From PALSA-243 sp963743705 (GTDB lineage Bacteria > Acidobacteriota > Terriglobia > Bryobacterales > Bryobacteraceae): a DNA stretch of 64,000 nt. Within the stretch, counting starts at the first letter, position 1. Every line of letters starts with the position of its first letter. The translations under genes and the position numbers were made by a program. The notes under the pieces are model-generated. The model made no database searches and was not told the origin of the DNA. It worked only from the letters and a program-made list of their open reading frames with translations. Positions 41,993-51,393 of the stretch are shown piece after piece. The stretch is from NCBI GenBank assembly GCA_963743705.1, contig CAVUQS010000021.1, forward strand, positions 310,001-374,000. The letters run 5' to 3'.

Positions 41993-42223
41993 ATGAAGCG
42001 CATGCACCTCGTCCTCGATGAGCGGCTGCTGTCCGAGGCGGTCAGACTTCTAGGCGCGAGAACATACTCCGCGACGGTGAACACAGCGCTGGAAGAAGTA
42101 ATACGCGTACGAAAAATCCAAGGCATCCCCTGCTTCTCCGGCAGTGGGATCTGGGAGGGCGACTTGACCGACATGCGGCGCGCTCGCCCGAAACCGGCCC
42201 GTCTCAAAGTCGTCCGGCCATAG
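41993..42223 (+). CDS. Orphan VapB-type antitoxin (ribbon-helix-helix)
   Basis: 76 residues from the ATG at 41993; an upstream GTG at 41942 is possible. The KRMHLVLDERLLSEAVRLLG opening followed by TYSATVNTALEEVIRVRK is typical of type II VapB (DUF2191-like) antitoxins: DNA-binding N-terminus and a toxin-binding tail (FSGSGIWEGDLTDMRR). No PIN-domain gene follows, since the next gene starts 39 bp later with a different domain. The toxin is lost, elsewhere, or the protein has another role near the metallopeptidase gene. Confidence 0.7.
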   Translation: MKRMHLVLDERLLSEAVRLLGARTYSATVNTALEEVIRVRKIQGIPCFSGSGIWEGDLTDMRRARPKPARLKVVRP

Positions 42224-42261
42224 GCCTGCCTTGCAAGTCCCGCGCCGATTACACTATCTCT

Positions 42262-44010
42262 GTGCGCGCCGCCCTGCTCGCAGTTCTCTCTATCGTCCAT
42301 CTTTGCGCTCAGACGCCGACGGCCGCGCGCTCCGTTCATCTGCGCTACCAGGCTCCGCCGGCCACCGTTTTCTACAACGAGCTCACGGTCGAAGAGTCCG
42401 TACCCAATAGCTATTTCATGGCGTGCGGCTTTCGCCAAGGTTACTTCGGCATTCAGCAACTCAGCGCCAATCGCCCGAAAGTCGTGCTCTTTTCCGTCTG
42501 GGACCCTGGCGCGCAGAACGACCCCCGCAGCGTCCCGCAGGATCGCCAGGTCGAAGTGCTCTATCACGCCGATGACGTGACCGTGCGCCGCTTCGGCGGC
42601 GAGGGTACCGGCGGCCAGAGCTTCTTCAATTACGATTGGAAGCCCGGCCAAACCTACCGCTTCATGGTGCAGGCCACCATCGAGAAGGAAAAAACCGAGT
42701 TCGCGGCGTACTTTTTCCTCAACGAGACCGGCGCCTGGAAGCATCTCGCCACGTTTCGCACCGTCACCGGCGGCGCCGCGCTTACCGGATATTACTCGTT
42801 CATCGAAGACTTCCGCCGTGATGGCAAGAGCTTCCACGAGCGCCGCCGCGCCCGCTTCGGCAACGGCTGGGTGCGCACGCTGGACGGCAATTGGCAGCAA
42901 CTCACCGTCGCGCGTTTCACCGGCGACCCGACGCCCGTCGATAACATCGACGCCGGCATCCAGAGCACGGATTTCTACCTCGCCACTGGTGGCGAAACGC
43001 AAAAGCACACCGAACTGCAAGCGAATATCACGCGCCCTCCCTCCGATCGCGCGCCGCCCGCTCCCGTCAACACGCGCTACCAGCTCTACACGTGCATGGC
43101 GCAAGCCAAGAACTACGTCGTCGGCGCCGCCCTTCCGCCCAGCGGCATTTTCGTGAAAACCAGCGCGGGCGAATGGCGGCACGCTGGCTTCAACCATCCA
43201 CTCATTAACGCCCTGGATTACGATTCCACCGGCCCTTCGGTTCTCTACGTCGCCGCTGGCAACGGCTTGCTACGCGCCACCGATAACGCCGATCGCTGGA
43301 AAATCCTGACCGGCAGCGAAGTCACCGAGCTACTCGATGTCTCCGTCGACCGCAACGTCCCCGGCGCCATCTACTTCAGTCACCCCGCCGGAATCCGAAT
43401 GAGCGCCGATCGCGGCTCCACATGGCGCAATGCGGACGTCGGTCTGCACCGGAAGTACACATCGGCCATTCGCGTGGATTCGACCCACGCCGGTCATCTG
43501 GTAATCGGCAACGAAGAGGGCATCTTCCGCAGCATCGACGCCGGAAAATCCTGGAAACTCGCCGGCGCGGCCGGGATACAGACGCGGCGCATCGAGCAAT
43601 CGCCGCACGATCCCTGCTACTGGCTCGCCGCCACCGAAGGCTCCGGCCTCTTCGCTTCTACCGATTGCGGCGTCACCTTCGAAAGCGCCGGTAATCTCGG
43701 CGTGGGGCACAACCTCTACGACATCGCCTTCGATCCCACCGCCGCCAATCGCATCGCCGTCGCGGGCTGGGGTATTGGCGTCGCCGTCTCTGAAGACCGC
43801 GGCAAAACCTGGGAGCTTCGCAATGCCGGCCTGCCCGCAACTTCCGCCTGGAGCGTCGCCTTCGACCCCGCGCATCCCGGACGCCTTTACGCCGGCATTC
43901 ACGAAGAAGCGCTCTATGTATCCGCCGATGCCGGCCGCTCCTGGGCCAAAGACGGCCTCGAAGGCAGCGCCGTTTTTCGCATGCTGTTCGTGCCGGAGCC
44001 TTCGAAATGA
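42262..44010 (+). CDS. Exported DUF3472 domain protein with BNR/sortilin-like propeller
   Basis: 582 residues, GTG start, signal peptide (RAALLAVLSIVHLCAQ). Residues about 25-270 match DUF3472 (TVFYNELTVEESVPNSYFMACGF, YDWKPGQTYRF). Residues about 290-570 form a beta propeller of BNR or VPS10-like repeats: MSADRGSTW, RSIDAGKSW, ASTDCGVTF, VSEDRGKTWE and VSADAGRSW. It probably binds or processes polysaccharides at the surface. It overlaps the next gene by 4 bp (ATGA at 44007), so the two are coupled. Confidence 0.82.
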   Translation: MRAALLAVLSIVHLCAQTPTAARSVHLRYQAPPATVFYNELTVEESVPNSYFMACGFRQGYFGIQQLSANRPKVVLFSVWDPGAQNDPRSVPQDRQVEVLYHADDVTVRRFGGEGTGGQSFFNYDWKPGQTYRFMVQATIEKEKTEFAAYFFLNETGAWKHLATFRTVTGGAALTGYYSFIEDFRRDGKSFHERRRARFGNGWVRTLDGNWQQLTVARFTGDPTPVDNIDAGIQSTDFYLATGGETQKHTELQANITRPPSDRAPPAPVNTRYQLYTCMAQAKNYVVGAALPPSGIFVKTSAGEWRHAGFNHPLINALDYDSTGPSVLYVAAGNGLLRATDNADRWKILTGSEVTELLDVSVDRNVPGAIYFSHPAGIRMSADRGSTWRNADVGLHRKYTSAIRVDSTHAGHLVIGNEEGIFRSIDAGKSWKLAGAAGIQTRRIEQSPHDPCYWLAATEGSGLFASTDCGVTFESAGNLGVGHNLYDIAFDPTAANRIAVAGWGIGVAVSEDRGKTWELRNAGLPATSAWSVAFDPAHPGRLYAGIHEEALYVSADAGRSWAKDGLEGSAVFRMLFVPEPSK

Positions 44011-45801
44011 CGCGGCTCGCCGGCCTGCTGTCTTCTGCTCGCGCTGCCCGCCGCCGCGCACACGCCCGAGTTCGATCGGCGCGTTGGCGCCATCGTCGAC
44101 GCCTACGCGCATCCCAAAACCAAGGGCCCGTTGGGCTACGCCAACATCGCCGCCAAACTCTGGCTGCGCGAAGATCCGCAACAGTGCTCGCGCCGCCTCG
44201 AAGAATTGCTCGCCGCGGGACCAACTGGCGACATGTTTTGGATGTTCCCAGTCACCGCCATCGCCTATCTCGACCGCGGCCAGTTAACGGACTCCGCCCG
44301 CCACGCGCTGCGCGACTCCTTCCGCACCTACATGCCTTACCGGGGTGACACCGAGAATCATTGGCTGCTCTACTACACGTCGCTTTATCTGACGTCGCAG
44401 TTATGGCCCGATCAGGATGGCAGCCACTGGTTCACCGGCAAGTCTTCGGCCGAAAACCAGCGCGAAGCCGCGCAATGGATCGAAAGCTGGGTGCGCCTCA
44501 CCACCACACGCGGCCAGGGCGAATACGATAGCCCGCACTACATGGGCCTCTATTTTCTTTCGCTGTCGTATCTCGCCGAATGGGCCGCCGACCCCGCTAT
44601 GAAGAAGCGCGCGTCCATGATGCTCGACTATCTGATCGCCGATTACGCGCCCGAAAATCTCGACGGCATCTACGTCGGCACCCACTCGCGCGTCTACGAC
44701 AATCCGGTCATCGAGAAGTGGAACAACGTGTCCAGCGATTTCGGCTGGCTGCTATTCAACCTCGGCCGCCCGCTCGATCCGCCCGATGGCTACGTGATCT
44801 TCTACGCGCTGGCCAATGCCTATGAGCCGCCCGATATCCTCAAGCACATCGCTACCGATCGCTCTCAGCCCTACACGCACTACGAGCTCAAGCGCACTCG
44901 CAATCGCTGGCGCTTCAATGACGATCTGCACGGGCCCGTCTACAAGACCACTTATGTGCGGCGCGAATACGCTGTCGGCTCCGATCAGGGCGGCATCCTG
45001 CAGCCCATCCAGGAGCATTCCTGGGATGTCACGTGGAACGTCCCCGACCCCCGCGGCGTTCACAACACGCTCTTCACCGTGCATCCCTACTCGTCGCTCT
45101 ATGAGTTGCAGACCTACTTCACCTTCCAGCCCGATATCGCCATCTCCGGCGTCGTCAGTTCCAAGAAAACCTACGATTCGCCTGACAAGCTCGTAGGCGG
45201 CTCCCCCTACGAAAAAATCTTCCAGGATCGCGATGCCGTCATCGTGCTCTACGACATTCCGCCCGGCACACGCTTCCCTCACATCAACGGCTTTTTCTCC
45301 AAGGATCTCGCCGAAGTCGAAGAAGACAAGTCCGGCTGGATCTTCGCCCGCGGCGGCGATGCCCTGATTGCCTGCCGTCCGCTGCAGCCCTACTCCTGGA
45401 AGCCGATCGAGGGCGGCGGCCGCCGGCTCTTCAGCCCGTATTTGAAAAACGGGATGGTGGTGCAGATTGCCGCGCGCTCCGAGTTCCCCAGCATGGCCGC
45501 ATTCCGCAACGCAATTCTCGCGCTGCCCTTGGAATTTCATCTCGAGCCCGCACCCTCCGTCCGCTTCCGCTCGCTGCGCGGCAAGACGATGTCCTTCACT
45601 TACGGCGTAACTCCGCGCGTCGATGGCGCCCCGCTCGATTACGCGCACTGGCCGCTATTCGGCGGACCCTTCGTCGAAGCCGCCGTCGATTCCGAACACC
45701 TCACCTTGAAATATGGAGCCATGCGCCGCACGCTCGATTTCCGCCGCCTCACCGTCACCGATACCCCCGCGCCTTCACCCGCGAGTAAAATACAAAAATG
45801 A
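44007..45801 (+). CDS. Exported toroid-like protein with an apparent frameshift in the signal peptide
   Basis: The ATG at 44007 overlaps the upstream TGA, as expected in this operon, and begins MTRLAGLL. One base later the frame breaks: the +1 frame continues with LLALPAAAHTPEFDRRVGAIVDAY and then the open reading frame to 45801. Dropping one base near 44031-44034 gives a perfect signal peptide. An internal ATG at 44131 would lack it. The mature 560 residues are helical (YYTSLYLTSQLWPDQ...) then beta-rich, as in alpha/alpha-toroid polysaccharide lyases, but I see no catalytic motif. Coupled by ATGA to the rhodanese gene. Confidence 0.65.
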
Positions 45802-46226
45802 CGCGCCGCACGTTTCTGCCCGCTCTGTTGCTGCCCATGTTCCTAATAGGCCAGCAGCCAATTCCGGAATCCGAAATCGTCACGCCCGCCGATGCCGCCG
45901 CGCATCTCAAAGACCTCAAGCTGATCCATGTCGGCTTTCCGGTCACCTACCGGCTAGCGCACATTCCCGGCAGCGAACTGGCTGGCCCAAGCTCCAAAGC
46001 CGAAGGCATCGATCTGCTCAAGAAGGCGGTTGCAGGTCTGCCTCACGACCGCCAGATTGTTCTCTACTGCGGCTGCTGCCCCTGGGACAAATGCCCCAAC
46101 ATCCGTCCCGCACTCGAAGCGCTGCGCGCCATGGGCTTCACTCACGTTCGCGCCATGAGTATTCCCACCAACTTCAAGACCGATTGGGTCGACAAAGGCT
46201 ATCCCGTCGAAAAGTCGGCGCAATAG
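45798..46226 (+). CDS. Exported rhodanese-like protein, Cys-rich active loop
   Basis: 142 residues with a signal peptide (TRRTFLPALLLPMFLIGQQ). The rhodanese fold is seen in LKLIHVGFPVTYRLAHIPGSEL and DRQIVLYCGCCPWDKCP. In the active loop the catalytic Cys is in the cluster CGCCPWDKC, which has four Cys instead of the usual CxxGxR. It could carry sulfur or bind metal. It starts by ATGA overlap with the previous gene, so it belongs to the same operon. Substrate unknown. Confidence 0.83.
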   Translation: MTRRTFLPALLLPMFLIGQQPIPESEIVTPADAAAHLKDLKLIHVGFPVTYRLAHIPGSELAGPSSKAEGIDLLKKAVAGLPHDRQIVLYCGCCPWDKCPNIRPALEALRAMGFTHVRAMSIPTNFKTDWVDKGYPVEKSAQ

Positions 46227-46258
46227 CGTTCCGTCGAAGGGCGCGATAGCATGGAACT

Positions 46259-47518
46259 ATGCGCTATCCCGCCGCTCTTCTCATGCTCTTTTGTTTTTCC
46301 GCGGCCGCGCAGCCTGTGCGCCCGAAAGATGTCCGCGAGACTGCCAAGGGCGGTCCCACCGCCATCCCCAAACTAACCGAATATCTCTCTAACCCCGATC
46401 GCGCCGTACAGCTCGAAGCCGTCAAGCAGATCAGCGACATCGGCACCGGGCGCAGCGTCGACCCGCTGGTCGCCGCAACCAAGAGCCCTGACCCTGAAAT
46501 TCAAATTCGCGCCACCGACGGCCTGGTGAATTTCTACCTTCCCGGCTATCTCAAGACTGGCCTCTCCGGTTCCCTTCAGCGCGTCGGCACCGGCATCAAA
46601 GGCCGCTTCACGGACACTAACGATCAGGTAATTCCGCCGTATATCACCGTCCGCCCGGAAGTCATTGCCGCTCTGGGAGTCCTGGTCCGCCCCGGCGCCA
46701 ATATGGATTCCCGCGCTAACGCCGCGCGCGCTCTCGGTGTGCTCCGCGGCCGAGCCGCCCTTGGGGATTTGATCGACGGCACGCATTCCAAAGATTCGCA
46801 GTTGATCTATGAATCGCTGGTGGCGATCGAGAAGATCCGCGATGAATCGGCGGGTCCGCGCATCGAGTTTCTGCTCCACGACCCCGATACGAAAGTGCAA
46901 TCTACGGCCATCGAAGCCGTCGGGCTGCTGCGCGATCACGCAGCGCTTCCGGCGCTTACCGACGCTCTCAATCACTCGCGCGATGTTCGCGTGCGCCGCG
47001 CCGCGCTCGAATCCATCGCCATGCTACCCGAGCCGTCGAGCCGTCCGCTCTACGTGCAGTACATTACCGACAAGGATGAAAAACTGCGCGCCGCCGCGGC
47101 CGAAGGATTCGCGCGCCTCGGAAATACCGCCGATCTCGCCATCGTGCAGAAGGCCTGGGACGATGAAACGAAGGCGGCCCCGCGTCTCTCCATCGCTTTC
47201 GCGGAAGTGGCTTTAGGCCGGATCGACATGAATCAGCTCAGCCCGCTGCAGTTCCTGGTGGACAATCTGAACTCGGCGGCGTACAACGGCGTCGCTCGGC
47301 CATTTCTGATCGAGTTGGCGCGCAAAGCCAGCGTGCGCCGCCTGCTCTATGGCCCGATGGCGAGCGGTACTAAGGATGAAAAAATTGGATTGGCGGAAGT
47401 GTTAGGAGCGAGCGGCGGCCCGGATAGCGTTGCGCCATTGCAAAGCCTGGGAAACGATCCGGACCACGAAGTTTCCCAAGCCGCCCTGACCGCCGTTCGA
47501 AACTTGCAATCGAAGTAG
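46259..47518 (+). CDS. Exported HEAT-repeat protein
   Basis: 419 residues with a signal peptide (RYPAALLMLFCFSAAAQ). The rest is a run of HEAT or PBS-lyase-type repeats: NPDRAVQLEAVKQISDIGTG, DPEIQIRATDGLVNFYL, DTKVQSTAIEAVGLLRDHAALPAL, DVRVRRAALESIAMLPEP and DEKLRAAAAEGFARLGNT. The repeats form a helical solenoid for protein binding. It sits 32 bp downstream of the rhodanese gene and may belong to the same exported-protein operon. No catalytic motif. Confidence 0.85.
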   Translation: MRYPAALLMLFCFSAAAQPVRPKDVRETAKGGPTAIPKLTEYLSNPDRAVQLEAVKQISDIGTGRSVDPLVAATKSPDPEIQIRATDGLVNFYLPGYLKTGLSGSLQRVGTGIKGRFTDTNDQVIPPYITVRPEVIAALGVLVRPGANMDSRANAARALGVLRGRAALGDLIDGTHSKDSQLIYESLVAIEKIRDESAGPRIEFLLHDPDTKVQSTAIEAVGLLRDHAALPALTDALNHSRDVRVRRAALESIAMLPEPSSRPLYVQYITDKDEKLRAAAAEGFARLGNTADLAIVQKAWDDETKAAPRLSIAFAEVALGRIDMNQLSPLQFLVDNLNSAAYNGVARPFLIELARKASVRRLLYGPMASGTKDEKIGLAEVLGASGGPDSVAPLQSLGNDPDHEVSQAALTAVRNLQSK

Positions 47519-47525
47519 CGGGGAG

Positions 47526-47735
47526 CTACTTCGCCTTCTTCTGCTTCTGTTGGCCCACGCGGACCTTGAACTGCAGCACCTTCGACTCTTGAAACGCTTT
47601 ATGATCGTGCCGCGCAACCGCGTCCGAGAGATACTTATCCACGTCCGCATTGGTCGGCAACACCGCCATCAGCGTGAAACTGTCGTTGCAGGTTGGGCAG
47701 TAAGGCCGGAACCGCTTTACATTCGGAATTCCCAT
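47526..47735 (-). CDS. Small CxxC protein of unknown function
   Basis: 69 residues. Contains one CPTC motif in RFRPYCPTCNDSFTLMAVL and a basic Lys-rich C-terminus (VRVGQQKQKKAK). It is soluble and has no signal peptide. It ends 7 bp from the convergent HEAT gene, and its ATG lies 35 bp from the MFS transporter's TTG, leaving little room for anything else in this gap. Function unknown; a nucleic acid or metal role is possible from the CxxC and Lys tail. Confidence 0.5.
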   Translation of the reverse strand: MGIPNVKRFRPYCPTCNDSFTLMAVLPTNADVDKYLSDAVARHDHKAFQESKVLQFKVRVGQQKQKKAK

Positions 47736-47770
47736 AACTTAGCCATTTTAGCAGAAAAGCATTCTATCCT

Positions 47771-48928
47771 TTGAGCTTGGCCCCCGCCTCGCCCAGTCCG
47801 CGGTCGCGCACCGCCGCCGTCGTTCTTGCCGGATTCTGCGCTTTTCTCACGGTTTACGCGCCTCAACCGCTGCTGCCGGCCCTCGCCCTCGATTTCCACG
47901 TCAGCGCCGCCCTGATCGCGCTGGTCATGAGCGCCACCACCGCCGGCGTGGCGCTCTCCGCGCCCTTCATCGGCATACTTTCCGACCGCATCGGCCGTAA
48001 GCGCGTCATCGTCCCGGCCGCCCTCCTGCTCGTCGTTCCCGCCACCCTGGCCTCAACTGCCGCCAGTCTCCATTCGCTCCTCGTCTGGCGCTTCCTGCAA
48101 GGAATCTTCATCCCCGGGGTCGCCGCCGTGACCATCGCCTATATCAACGAGGAATGGGAATCGTCCGCCGGCGTCGCGATGTCGGCCTACGTCACGGGGA
48201 CCGTACTCGGCGGGTTCAGCGGGCGTATGATCGCCGCCTTGATCGCCTTCCACTCTTCCTGGCGTTGGTCGTTCGCCGTGCTCGGCATTCTCAATGCCGT
48301 GGGCGCGCTGGCCATGGCCATCTGGCTCCCGCCAGACCGCCACACTCCGCATCCGGCGCCGCGCAACTCGATGGCCGCGCACCTGCGCAACTCAAGCCTG
48401 CTCGCCACCTGCGCCGTCGGATTCTGCGTGCTCTTCACCCTGATCGCGACCTTCACCTACGTCAACTTCTACCTCGCCGCGCCGCCCTTCCGTTTGAGCA
48501 CGCAATCGCTCGGGTTGCTCTTCACGGTGTATTTGTTAGGGATCGTGATCACGCCTCTCGTGGGCGGTTCCATCGATCGCCTGGGTCATCGCGCCGCCAT
48601 CGCCATCGCCTTCACCGGATGCATCGCGGGCATCGCCCTGACGCTGATCCGCTCCCTGCCCGCCGTGGTCCTCGGCCTCGCGATTCTCGCCGCCGGCGTC
48701 TTCATCGCGCAGGCGGTGACCTCCAGCTTCATCGGCGTCGCCGCCCGCCGCGCGCACGCGTCCGCTGTGGGACTCTACTCCGTTTTCTATTACGCCGGCG
48801 GAACGCTGGGCTCCGCCATCCCCGGCTGGTTCTGGACCCACGGCGGCTGGCCCGCATGCGTCGCGCTCATCATCGTCGTCGAAGCGCTCACCATCGCCAT
48901 TGCCTGGTTTACCTGGCGGCCGCGCTAG
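47771..48928 (+). CDS. MFS transporter
   Basis: 385 residues with twelve helices. The motif-A loop GILSDRIGRKRVIVPAALL lies between helices 2 and 3, and the matching GGSIDRLGHRAAIAIA is in the second half. YAPQPLLPALALDFHVS and FLQGIFIPGVAAVTIAYINEEW are typical of drug-proton antiporters (YdhP/YnfM-like). Substrate unknown. The start is a TTG with no clear ribosome site. It converges with the FtsX-type permease gene, 3 bp apart. Confidence 0.87.
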   Translation: MSLAPASPSPRSRTAAVVLAGFCAFLTVYAPQPLLPALALDFHVSAALIALVMSATTAGVALSAPFIGILSDRIGRKRVIVPAALLLVVPATLASTAASLHSLLVWRFLQGIFIPGVAAVTIAYINEEWESSAGVAMSAYVTGTVLGGFSGRMIAALIAFHSSWRWSFAVLGILNAVGALAMAIWLPPDRHTPHPAPRNSMAAHLRNSSLLATCAVGFCVLFTLIATFTYVNFYLAAPPFRLSTQSLGLLFTVYLLGIVITPLVGGSIDRLGHRAAIAIAFTGCIAGIALTLIRSLPAVVLGLAILAAGVFIAQAVTSSFIGVAARRAHASAVGLYSVFYYAGGTLGSAIPGWFWTHGGWPACVALIIVVEALTIAIAWFTWRPR

Positions 48929-48931
48929 CGC

Positions 48932-51349
48932 TCACTCCGCCCGCAACGCCTCCATCGGGTCGATTCGCGACGCTCGCCGCGCTGGCAGATATCCCGCCAG
49001 TCCCGCGACAACCGCCAGTGCAACCGCCATCGCTACAAAAGTGGCCGGATCCTCCGCCGTCACGCCATACAACAACGAGGCCAGCAGCCGCGATGCCGCC
49101 AGCGCGCCCACGATCCCTGCCGCCATTCCCATGGCCGCCAGCATCAGAGTCCGCCGGATCACGCTCAACTGCACATTCGCCGCCGATGCGCCCAGCGCCA
49201 TCCGCACGCCGATCTCGCGCGTCCGCTGCGCCACCGAATACGACGCCACGCCGTAAATCCCCAACGCCGCCAGCAACAACGCCAGACCCGCGAAGCCTCC
49301 CAATAGCATCATCACGAACCGGCGCGGCGAAACCGCATGGTCCACAATGTCGCCCAGGGTCTGGTAACGCGCTACGGCGAGGTCCGGGTCTACCGAATGC
49401 AACGCGGCGCGAATGCTCGGCGCAAGCGCCGCCGGATCCATCTTCGTTCGCACCACCATCTCCAGCGAATCCGTGCGGTACCACTGCGCCACAGGCAGAT
49501 AAAACTCCAGGCCTCCCGCTTCTTCGAGCGAGCTGTGCCTGACGTTCGCCACCACGCCCACCACCGTACATTCGCGGCCACCGAACATGCCATGTTGCCC
49601 CACCGCTCTGCGGCCCGGCCACAACGTTCGCGCGGCATTTTCGTTGATCACGGTCGTCAATTCCGCGCCTTCGACATCGTGCTCGCTCAACGTTCGCCCT
49701 TCGAGCAGCGGAATCTTCATCGCCGTGATGTACCCCGCATCCACGATCCGCGGAAACCCCAGCGGCTGCTGATCCCTGGGATACGTCACGCCTTTTGCGC
49801 CGAGTCCCCAGCTCCGGTTGCGCCCCAACGGCAGCGTGTCCGTCATCCCCGCGGATTCCACGCCCGGCACAGCCCTGACCTTTCGCGAGACCGAATCGAA
49901 CAAACCCATCAGTTGCGGCTCGGTCTTGTATTTCTGGCTGGCATCGATGCGCCACACCGCCGTCTGTTCGGGGCGGAAGCCCAGATCGGCATCCATCACG
50001 TGAACGAAGCTGCGGATCAACAATCCGGCGCCCACCAGTAGCATGCAAGCCAGCGCCACTTCGCTTGCCACCAGCGCCCCGCGCAGCCACGATCCGCGCG
50101 CGCCGTCGCTCGACCCGCGCGCCGCTTCCTTCAACGTGTCGTGGATGGTCGCGTTCGAAACCTGCCACGCTGGAAGCAAACCGAACAGCACCGCCGTCAA
50201 CGCCGCGATCCCAGCCGTAAACGCCAGCGCCTTGCCATCCACGCCCACGGTGCGCAACAGCGGCAGGTCCACCGCGCGGCTCGCGGCTAAGGCCCACGTT
50301 CCCAAAGCAGCTAGCAAGCTCCCCAACGCCGCGCCGCCCAGCGCCAACAGCGCGCTTTCAGTCAGCATCTGCCGCGCCAGTCTCGCCCGCCCCGCGCCCA
50401 ATGCGATCCGTACCGCCGCTTCCTTGCGCCGCCCGGCCGCGCGCGTCAGCAGCAGGTTCGAAAGGTTCGCGCACGCAATCAGCAACACCACGCCCACCGC
50501 TGCCAGCAGCGTCAGCAGCGCGGTTCGATAGCGCCCTTCGATCTGTTCCTGCAGCGGCGTGAGTCGCGCGCCAAAATGCCACCGCTCCGGATGCGCCCGT
50601 TGGATCTGCTGATTCAATAGCGGAAATTCCGTCCGCGCCTGCTGCACCGTTGCGCCGGATTTCAGCCGGCCGATTACCGCCAGCGTATTTCCCCAGCGAT
50701 CCGTTTCCTGCGTCAGCGGAAACGGCATCAACAAATCCACCTGTGCGCCCGGCGAAAACACGGAGCCGAAATCGAACGATTCCGGCATCACGCCAACGAC
50801 CGTATACATGTCGCCATTCAGCGAAATCGTCCGGCCCAAAACCCCTCGGTCGCCCAGGAACCGCCGCCGCCACAACCCATGACTCAGCATCACGGCGTTC
50901 GGCCCGTGCCATTTGCATTCCTCAGCCGTGAACGTGCGCCCGATCTCCGGCTGCAAGCCCAGCACGGCAAAGAAATTTTCCGCCACGCCGAATGCCGAAA
51001 GCCGCTCTGGTTCCCCATGATCGACCAGCGTATAGGCGCTGTAGTCGGAAAACGCGAAGTATCCCGTAAGATCCTCGAACGACCGGTTCAGCGCGCGCCA
51101 ATCGTTAAACGTTGCGACCCTCGACGTCACCCCCGAAAGCCCCGACGCCGGTATATCGTTGGCGATCCACACCAGCCGCCCCGCATCGCGAAACGGCAAT
51201 GGACGAAACAGCAACGCATTCACCACGCTGAAAATCGCGGTATTCGCCCCGATCCCCAACGCCAGAATCGCGATCGCAATCGCGCAGAACCCCTTCTCGC
51301 GCCGGAATGTGCGCAGGGCATAGCGGAGATCTTGGAGGAGATGATCCAT
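48932..51349 (-). CDS. ADOP-type MacB/FtsX permease
   Basis: 805 residues. Two MacB-like halves: an N-terminal periplasmic domain after a first membrane helix (FCAIAIAILALGIGANTAIF), FtsX segments around LLTLLAAVGVVLLIACANL and LGSLLAALGTWAL, and a second half ending with LLLAALGIYGVASYSVAQR and ALAVVAGLAGYLPARRA. The pattern LRYALRTFRREKGF at the start is characteristic of the Acidobacterial duplicated permease family (ADOP). Partner ATPase is not adjacent. It probably exports a substrate or acts in mechanotransmission. Ends 3 bp from the MFS gene. Confidence 0.9.
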   Translation of the reverse strand: MDHLLQDLRYALRTFRREKGFCAIAIAILALGIGANTAIFSVVNALLFRPLPFRDAGRLVWIANDIPASGLSGVTSRVATFNDWRALNRSFEDLTGYFAFSDYSAYTLVDHGEPERLSAFGVAENFFAVLGLQPEIGRTFTAEECKWHGPNAVMLSHGLWRRRFLGDRGVLGRTISLNGDMYTVVGVMPESFDFGSVFSPGAQVDLLMPFPLTQETDRWGNTLAVIGRLKSGATVQQARTEFPLLNQQIQRAHPERWHFGARLTPLQEQIEGRYRTALLTLLAAVGVVLLIACANLSNLLLTRAAGRRKEAAVRIALGAGRARLARQMLTESALLALGGAALGSLLAALGTWALAASRAVDLPLLRTVGVDGKALAFTAGIAALTAVLFGLLPAWQVSNATIHDTLKEAARGSSDGARGSWLRGALVASEVALACMLLVGAGLLIRSFVHVMDADLGFRPEQTAVWRIDASQKYKTEPQLMGLFDSVSRKVRAVPGVESAGMTDTLPLGRNRSWGLGAKGVTYPRDQQPLGFPRIVDAGYITAMKIPLLEGRTLSEHDVEGAELTTVINENAARTLWPGRRAVGQHGMFGGRECTVVGVVANVRHSSLEEAGGLEFYLPVAQWYRTDSLEMVVRTKMDPAALAPSIRAALHSVDPDLAVARYQTLGDIVDHAVSPRRFVMMLLGGFAGLALLLAALGIYGVASYSVAQRTREIGVRMALGASAANVQLSVIRRTLMLAAMGMAAGIVGALAASRLLASLLYGVTAEDPATFVAMAVALAVVAGLAGYLPARRASRIDPMEALRAE

Positions 51350-51393
51350 CCTTCTTGATACTCCGCGGACAGCAAAAAGTTACGTGGAATTTG

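Noticed and set aside
41794..43197. 467-codon minus-strand frame
   Set aside because: It overlaps the DUF3472 protein gene and the orphan antitoxin in antisense; composition and lack of motifs show it to be spurious.
48154..49542. 462-codon plus frame overlapping the MFS gene
   Set aside because: Its translation is a run of Arg, Pro and Ala in the wrong frame and spans two convergent genes.
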